DNA of 10,770 nt from Rhodocyclaceae bacterium. GTDB lineage: Bacteria > Pseudomonadota > Gammaproteobacteria > Burkholderiales > Rhodocyclaceae. Each line of letters starts with the position of its first letter. Positions within the stretch are counted from its first letter, which is position 1. The stretch lies in contig JADLGU010000217.1 in assembly GCA_020849155.1 (NCBI GenBank), positions 1-10,770 on the forward strand. The letters are read 5' to 3'. Below, piece after piece: positions 7,136 through 10,770 of the stretch. The translations under genes and the position numbers were made by a program. The notes under the pieces are model-generated. The model was not told the DNA's origin and did no database searches. It worked only from the letters and a program-made list of their open reading frames with translations.

Positions 7136-8598
7136 GTGTCCCCCTTGACCGCTGCCCGCCGCTTGCGGGCCTCAACCACGAATGGCTTCCCTGTGATGAA
7201 TGGGTGGTCTTCCTCGGCGCCGCCGGACAACACCACCTCGGCCCCGCGCACCAGTGCACGTGCCGTCATCTGGAGATGCCGGCAACCGGAGCCCATCGCC
7301 GCAGCTGCGGCACCCAGCGCCTGGTAGGCCCGGACATCCGCCACGTCTTCTAATGTCATTGCGCGACTTTGGATCTCGCTTCCGCCAGCGAGCTGGTGTC
7401 GGATGAAAGCGGCCAGCTTGGGCGCGGTGATGGCGCGCGCATCCCTGGCTCGGAGCATGATGCGTGATCGAGCGATTTCCGCTTCCGTGGGCACCCGGCG
7501 CACGATCGCCTCCGGCACCGGGCGCTCAACCGTTTTGCGCGGCTCGGCCAGTCGTTCCCCGCCGATCAGCTCCAGCGGCGCGAAAGGATCGTTCATGCCC
7601 GTCCGGCCGCCAGAGATCAGGCGCGCGACGGCTTGCTGCACCAGATTGTCCACAGGGCGTAGCGAGCGCAGCCGGTAATCGAGGAACACCAGGGCGCGCT
7701 TGTTGGCTCGCCGGATCTCCTCATCGAGCCGGTCAAGGTACTCATCGATCTTCTTCAGCTCGAAGAGCCGGTCGATGTCGCGCTGAAACAGCCGTTCGGC
7801 CCTCGCGCCGTCACCCGCGCAATGCTTCGATTCGTACCAGGCGATCAGCCGATCCCGTTGGGCGCTCGAGCTGTAGATCTCCTCGACGCTCTCGATAATC
7901 TGCGCGCGACGAGCCAGCGGGTGGTTTTTAGTCCGCAGCTCGCGGTAGTCGCCGATGAACACCCCCTCGATGTAGTCGCTGAAGAAGCGCTGCACGTACT
8001 CTGAAGTGGGAATGTCGGCGCCAAGCGACTCCATGATGTCGCGGACATTGGTGCCGGTGTTGCGGATACGCTCCATGAGCTCACGCGCCTGCTTGGCGGC
8101 CACGGAAAGCGAATCCCCCGAGCCTTCGCCGCTTGCGACCATCTTGATGTTGGCGGCCACCGAGCGGATCTCCGCGGAGACGAACACTGGGCCCGTCTCG
8201 GCGAAGGAAACGAGCATGGACAGGAACTGGCTCACCGTTGGGCGCATCGACACACGCCTGCCCAGCCCGTGCTTCTCCACGCGATACCAGCCCGCCTCGA
8301 CCAGGCGGTTGAACACGCCGGCGGCGCGGATGCCCACCGGCGTTTCCGGCGCCTCACCCTCCTCGCTCTCCCAAGTGTCCTGGCAAAGCAACTCCTCCTC
8401 GATGTCGGCGATGATCTCCCGCGTCGTGTAGCCATGGCTGGGCGGCAAGGGCGCATCCGGTCCGAAGCGGCGGGCGTGCAGCTGGCACAGGATGTCCCAA
8501 TAGCGGCGCCGGTTGTCCGAAGCCAGCGGCGCGAAAAGCCGGTCCGGCAGCCGCTCGAAAAGAAGCAGCGCGGCCGCGACCCCGGCCCGGCCGGGCAC
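7132..8598 (-). CDS. jetA: JetA, kleisin-like (MukF/MksF-type) subunit of Wadjet
   Basis: From the GTG at 8598 the product has 488 residues. The conserved N-terminus of this JetA family (LFERLPDRLFAPLAS-NRRRYW) starts at residue 13, and no ATG lies nearby. A GTG at 8622 is a possible alternative that overlaps the WYL gene; the frame extending to 8850 is antisense-like low-complexity sequence within that gene. Residues 1-150 look like a winged-helix N-terminus with a TTREIIADIEEEL helix. Residues about 165-360 are mainly helical, including an acidic/basic coil DRLFELKKIDEYLDRLDEE. The C-terminus is a smaller globular region. By family knowledge JetA bridges the JetC heads and recruits JetB. 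The N-terminus does not look like the DUF3375-type JetA, so this is probably not a type I Wadjet. I do not assign the subtype more closely. Confidence 0.88.
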   Translation of the reverse strand: MPGRAGVAAALLLFERLPDRLFAPLASDNRRRYWDILCQLHARRFGPDAPLPPSHGYTTREIIADIEEELLCQDTWESEEGEAPETPVGIRAAGVFNRLVEAGWYRVEKHGLGRRVSMRPTVSQFLSMLVSFAETGPVFVSAEIRSVAANIKMVASGEGSGDSLSVAAKQARELMERIRNTGTNVRDIMESLGADIPTSEYVQRFFSDYIEGVFIGDYRELRTKNHPLARRAQIIESVEEIYSSSAQRDRLIAWYESKHCAGDGARAERLFQRDIDRLFELKKIDEYLDRLDEEIRRANKRALVFLDYRLRSLRPVDNLVQQAVARLISGGRTGMNDPFAPLELIGGERLAEPRKTVERPVPEAIVRRVPTEAEIARSRIMLRARDARAITAPKLAAFIRHQLAGGSEIQSRAMTLEDVADVRAYQALGAAAAAMGSGCRHLQMTARALVRGAEVVLSGGAEEDHPFITGKPFVVEARKRRAAVKGDT

Positions 8599-8603
8599 AG
8601 CTC

Positions 8604-9470
8604 TTATCCCGGGAAGAGCCACCGGCTCACCTCCTCGGCATTGGCCACCGCCAACTGGTAGTCGGGCGGACGCTGTTTTTTCGGGTTGAGGGCGGCCCGC
8701 ATATCCTGGATGAAATATCCAACCAGGGCGCCCCGGCAGGTTTCCACTCTGGCGGAGGTGTTGTGGAAGTATTCGAAGCGGATGAGGTCTTCCTGCTCCG
8801 GCGTCAGATCCGGGTGCGCTACAAGCCGCACGGGAACTTGCGCCTGCCACGCTGCATCATCCTGCTCGCCGCGCCTGGCGGGTTCATTGAGGGATTCAAC
8901 GCTGGCAATCCTCCCCAGCGCATAGTCGCGGAAGTCCTCATTGGTCTCGCAGAAGGCGCGCACGTGCCAGCGGCGGCCGGCGCGCACCAGGCTGTGCGGC
9001 GATATCTCCCGATCGTGAGGCGTAGGCGTGCGCATCGAACGGTAAGTGATCTTCACCATGCGCCGCGTCCGGATAGCCTCGTAGAGCACTGCAAACACCT
9101 GTGGCTGCGGCACGGAGAGGTCCGGGAAGGCCGCCCACACCCCATGGCCGGTCTCGATGCCTGGCGCGGCATGCGGCAGCCCCACTAGGGCCAGGTACTG
9201 GGCGAGGGAAACCGCGGTTTCCTGCCGGTCGGCATCCTTGCCCCGCTTGGTACGGTAGGCCTCCGGCGTCGCCAGGTAACTGCGGGCCCTGCTGTCCCAT
9301 TCCAGCAGACGAGGATGCTGGTCACGGAACTCCCGGATCCATTCGCTGGCGCGCACCGACCCCAGGCCGAAGAGCTGCTGCAGCCGGCTGCGGTTAAGGC
9401 GCCCCTCCCACCTGAGAAGGTGGCCGAGGAGGCTCAGGCGATGGTTTTTTGTGTCGAGCTGCGGGAGCAT
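8604..9470 (-). CDS. WYL-domain transcriptional regulator (BrxR/CapW-like) of the Wadjet operon
   Basis: The product has 288 residues, the usual size for BrxR/CapW regulators. Residues about 1-70 form a winged helix (RLSLLGHLLRWEG, then LGSVRASEWIREFR). Residues about 125-195 form a WYL domain: MVKITYRS, EISPHSLVRAGRRWHVRAF and DYALGRIASV; the name-giving triad reads W168-H-V here. Residues about 200-288 fit a WCX-type C-terminal extension. Relatives repress defence operons and are thought to release DNA on sensing a ligand, possibly a nucleic acid or nucleotide. The TAA stop is 5 nt from the jetA GTG, so regulator and effectors share one transcript. No ribosome site is visible before the ATG at 9470, and the predicted leader is only about 26 nt, so expression may be low. 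Confidence 0.9.
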   Translation of the reverse strand: MLPQLDTKNHRLSLLGHLLRWEGRLNRSRLQQLFGLGSVRASEWIREFRDQHPRLLEWDSRARSYLATPEAYRTKRGKDADRQETAVSLAQYLALVGLPHAAPGIETGHGVWAAFPDLSVPQPQVFAVLYEAIRTRRMVKITYRSMRTPTPHDREISPHSLVRAGRRWHVRAFCETNEDFRDYALGRIASVESLNEPARRGEQDDAAWQAQVPVRLVAHPDLTPEQEDLIRFEYFHNTSARVETCRGALVGYFIQDMRAALNPKKQRPPDYQLAVANAEEVSRWLFPG

Positions 9471-9484
9471 GGCAGATGAAAGCG

Positions 9485-9496
9485 TACTGTACAGTA
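9485..9496. promoter_or_regulatory. Candidate WYL-regulator operator: perfect 12-bp palindrome
   Basis: TACTGTACAGTA is a perfect palindrome lying at about +1 to +12 of the predicted WYL-operon promoter. A dimer bound here would block start-site melting or escape. BrxR and CapW are known to bind inverted repeats near their own promoters, so autorepression by the WYL protein is the natural reading, although it is not proven here. Confidence 0.6.
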
Positions 9497-9502
9497 AAGT
9501 GA

Positions 9503-9530
9503 ATCATACGAGCAGGCGTACGGAAGTCAA
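9503..9530 (-). promoter_or_regulatory. Predicted promoter of the WYL-Wadjet operon
   Basis: On the minus strand, TTGACT (9530-9525) and TATGAT (9508-9503) are separated by 16 bp; each is a 5/6 match to the sigma70 consensus. Transcription should begin near 9496, about 26 nt upstream of the WYL gene ATG. No other convincing promoter was seen before jetA to jetD, consistent with a single operon. Confidence 0.75.
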
Positions 9531-9654
9531 GAACCTCCAGGCACTACCGATCATTCGGATGCACGCGCGGGCATTCGGGGAACGGTGCCGATTGCTGATT
9601 GCGCACAAGCACACCGCAATTCTTTAAAGCTTGCTAACTGTATGTAATAAGGAA
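9531..9654. other. Central part of the divergent intergenic region
   Basis: This stretch lies between the two oppositely oriented promoters. It holds no open frame with a ribosome site and no RNA gene that I recognise. It becomes AT-rich from about 9620 and includes an 8-bp CTTTAAAG palindrome and the -35 of the plus-strand cassette. Both operators in the flanks are close to their own promoters, so cross-regulation is possible but not indicated. Confidence 0.5.
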
Positions 9655-9694
9655 TATTATCCTGAAATAAGCTATTTACTTAAATTCAGGATAA
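9655..9694 (+). promoter_or_regulatory. Inverted repeat over the promoter and ribosome site of the nucleotidyltransferase cassette
   Basis: TTATCCTGAA (9657-9666) and TTCAGGATAA (9685-9694) are perfect 10-bp inverted arms 18 bp apart. A plausible promoter is TTGCTA (9631-9636), 18 bp, TATTAT (9655-9660), so the left arm overlaps the -10. The right arm contains the AGGA ribosome site (9688-9691). Transcription would start near 9667, after the left arm, so an RNA hairpin across both arms is unlikely. A protein operator, perhaps for the XRE regulator encoded next door, fits better. Confidence 0.6.
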
Positions 9695-9696
9695 CC

Positions 9697-10695
9697 ATGC
9701 AGTATTTGCCTTTCACCGATGAGCAACGCCGGATCCTGCTCAATTTGGCGCAATTCTATGAGGCGCTCCGTGACGCCGAGCGCGGCATGCGTGCTATCAG
9801 CCGCCACCCCTTGCACTGGAAGTCGGTCAAGGGTCGTGATTATCTGTACGCAATCCTCGACAGCCGTGGAAACGCTACCAGCCTCGGGCCGCGCTCACAA
9901 AGCACAGAGACCATGCACACGAACTGGCATGCGGCACGGGATCGCCGTAACGGCGCCATGAACGCATTAACCGAGGCCGGACGGCTCTATCGGGCGCTGC
10001 GCCTCGGCACAATTTCAGCAGAGGCGGCAGCTATCCTTCGTGAAGCCGATATCAGGAGCTTGCTCGGGAAGGCTGTAATAGCGGTTGGCACCAATGCCAT
10101 GCCGGCCTACGAAATCGAAGCGCAAAGCCGGATTGCTGTAGGCCTTGATGAAACGACGGACTTTGACATGGCCTGGATCGGCGGGCTCGATCTGGCGCTC
10201 ACAGGAACGCCTCAGACGGGCGGAAACAGCCCGGTATGGGATCTGCTCAAGGCGGTCGATTCAACCTACACGGTCAACAGCGAGCGGCCCTTTCAGGCCA
10301 GAAATGCCAACGCCTATGAGGTTGAATTGCTCGTTGCGCCGAGCCGGGCTTCAACCCTTGTGATTGGCGACAAACCGGTGCCGGTTCCGATGCCTGAGCA
10401 GGAGTGGCTTCTACAGGGGCGCTTTGTCGATCATGTTGTCGCGGCCCGCGATGGAAGCGCAGCGCGAGTGGTTGCCCCTGACCCGCGATGGTTCGCGTTG
10501 CACAAGCTTTGGATGAGTGATCAGGAAAAACGAAACCCGCTCAAGCGGCCAAAGGACCGAAAGCAGGGGGAGCGGCTGCTGGATGCCATCGCTGATTTGA
10601 TGCCACACTATCCGCTCGACGATGCTTTTGCCGGTGATCTCCCGCAGGAATTATCGCCCTACCTTACCGCGTGGCGCGCGGCACGAGGAGCATGA
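9697..10695 (+). CDS. GSU2403-like (NTP_transf_8) nucleotidyltransferase-fold protein
   Basis: The start chosen is ATG 9697, five nt after an AGGA site, giving 332 residues. An upstream in-frame ATG (9640s region) and TTG lie in AT-rich promoter sequence and add residues unlike the family. The polymerase-beta-like nucleotidyltransferase core is recognisable: AVGTNAMPAYE (129-139) supplies the GT/GS motif, and TTDFDMAW (153-160) supplies the metal-binding Asp155 and Asp157. A third acidic position may be Glu208 or Glu210 in YEVELL. The C-terminal segment PDPRWFALHKLW (261-272), followed by RPKDRKQGERLL, is typical of the same family. Residues 10-100 are helical. The substrate of this family is unknown to me. 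It sits directly before an XRE regulator and behind an operator-like repeat, a layout seen in toxin-antitoxin or defence cassettes. That role is inference. Confidence 0.8.
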   Translation: MQYLPFTDEQRRILLNLAQFYEALRDAERGMRAISRHPLHWKSVKGRDYLYAILDSRGNATSLGPRSQSTETMHTNWHAARDRRNGAMNALTEAGRLYRALRLGTISAEAAAILREADIRSLLGKAVIAVGTNAMPAYEIEAQSRIAVGLDETTDFDMAWIGGLDLALTGTPQTGGNSPVWDLLKAVDSTYTVNSERPFQARNANAYEVELLVAPSRASTLVIGDKPVPVPMPEQEWLLQGRFVDHVVAARDGSAARVVAPDPRWFALHKLWMSDQEKRNPLKRPKDRKQGERLLDAIADLMPHYPLDDAFAGDLPQELSPYLTAWRAARGA

Positions 10696-10696
10696 T

Positions 10697-10770
10697 GTGA
10701 AGCCGTCGTCCCGTATTCAGTTCGCTTCAGGGCTGGGCCAGCGTCTCCGTGATGAGCGCAAAAGACTGGG
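10697..10770 (+). CDS. XRE-type helix-turn-helix regulator, N-terminus only (cut by window edge)
   Basis: Beginning at GTG 10697, one base after the nucleotidyltransferase stop (10693-10695), the frame stays open to the edge (24 codons). It includes FASGLGQRLRDERKRLG, the usual first helix of XRE/Cro-type DNA-binding domains. A strong GAGGAG ribosome site is at 10685-10690. ATG codons at 10692 and 10695 run straight into a TGA and cannot be the start. It is probably co-transcribed with the gene before it and may bind the inverted repeat at 9657-9694. The call rests on only about 24 residues. Confidence 0.68.
   Translation, partial: MKPSSRIQFASGLGQRLRDERKRL

Noticed and set aside
8599..8850. 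N-terminal extension of JetA into the WYL gene
   Set aside because: The added residues are low-complexity Gly/Pro/Arg sequence out of phase with a well-conserved WYL C-terminus. The JetA family start LFERLPDRLF lies just after 8598.
9485..9496. LexA/SOS box reading of TACTGTACAGTA
   Set aside because: A proteobacterial LexA site needs CTGT and ACAG separated by 8 bp; here they abut, so the palindrome is better explained as another regulator's operator.
1..10770. CRISPR arrays, tRNA or rRNA genes, insertion-sequence ends
   Set aside because: No regularly spaced repeats, no cloverleaf-like sequence and no transposase or terminal inverted repeats were recognised by reading.

Overview
This is a GC-rich stretch, probably from a proteobacterium (beta- or gamma-like, judged only from codon use, Shine-Dalgarno sites and sigma70-type promoters; low certainty). 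It reads as part of a defence island. Everything from 9470 down to 1 lies on the minus strand. A second, plus-strand cassette starts at 9697 and runs off the right edge.

The core (9470 to 1852) is a complete Wadjet-type anti-plasmid operon. In transcription order it holds a WYL-domain regulator of the BrxR/CapW kind, then JetA (kleisin-like), JetB (MukE/KITE-like), JetC (SMC-like ATPase) and JetD (TOPRIM-fold DNA-cleaving subunit). Junctions are extremely tight: a 5-nt gap between the WYL gene and jetA, an ATGA overlap at jetA/jetB, a GTGA overlap at jetB/jetC, and a TAATG overlap at jetC/jetD. From family knowledge, JetABC form a condensin-like motor that extrudes loops on small circular DNA, and JetD cuts it. 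The WYL gene has a near-consensus promoter (TTGACT, 16 bp, TATGAT) with a perfect 12-bp palindrome at the predicted transcription start, which suggests a repressor-controlled, inducible system.

The most unusual gene is a fifth, small reading frame (1424-1852) joined to jetD by a second TAATG overlap. It encodes a 142-residue basic protein with a four-cysteine zinc-ribbon-like motif and an AP2-like DNA-binding domain. I know of no such standard Wadjet subunit, so it is a candidate accessory protein.

Downstream (1086-1423) there is no intact gene. This stretch holds what looks like a degraded HsdM (type I N6-adenine methylase) fragment, then a promoter embedded in three phased inverted repeats built from TTGGCGCG half-sites. 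That promoter drives a Fic-domain gene (1-1085, cut by the left edge). Its product has an N-terminal winged helix, an inhibitory-helix motif and a Fic motif in which the catalytic His is replaced by Gln.

On the right, a divergent intergenic region (9471-9696) separates the WYL promoter from a plus-strand cassette. The cassette encodes a GSU2403-like (NTP_transf_8) nucleotidyltransferase-fold protein and, two bases after its stop codon, the start of an XRE-type regulator. A 10-bp perfect inverted repeat overlaps the predicted -10 and the ribosome binding site of that cassette, a likely operator. The layout resembles a toxin-antitoxin module, but that is inference.
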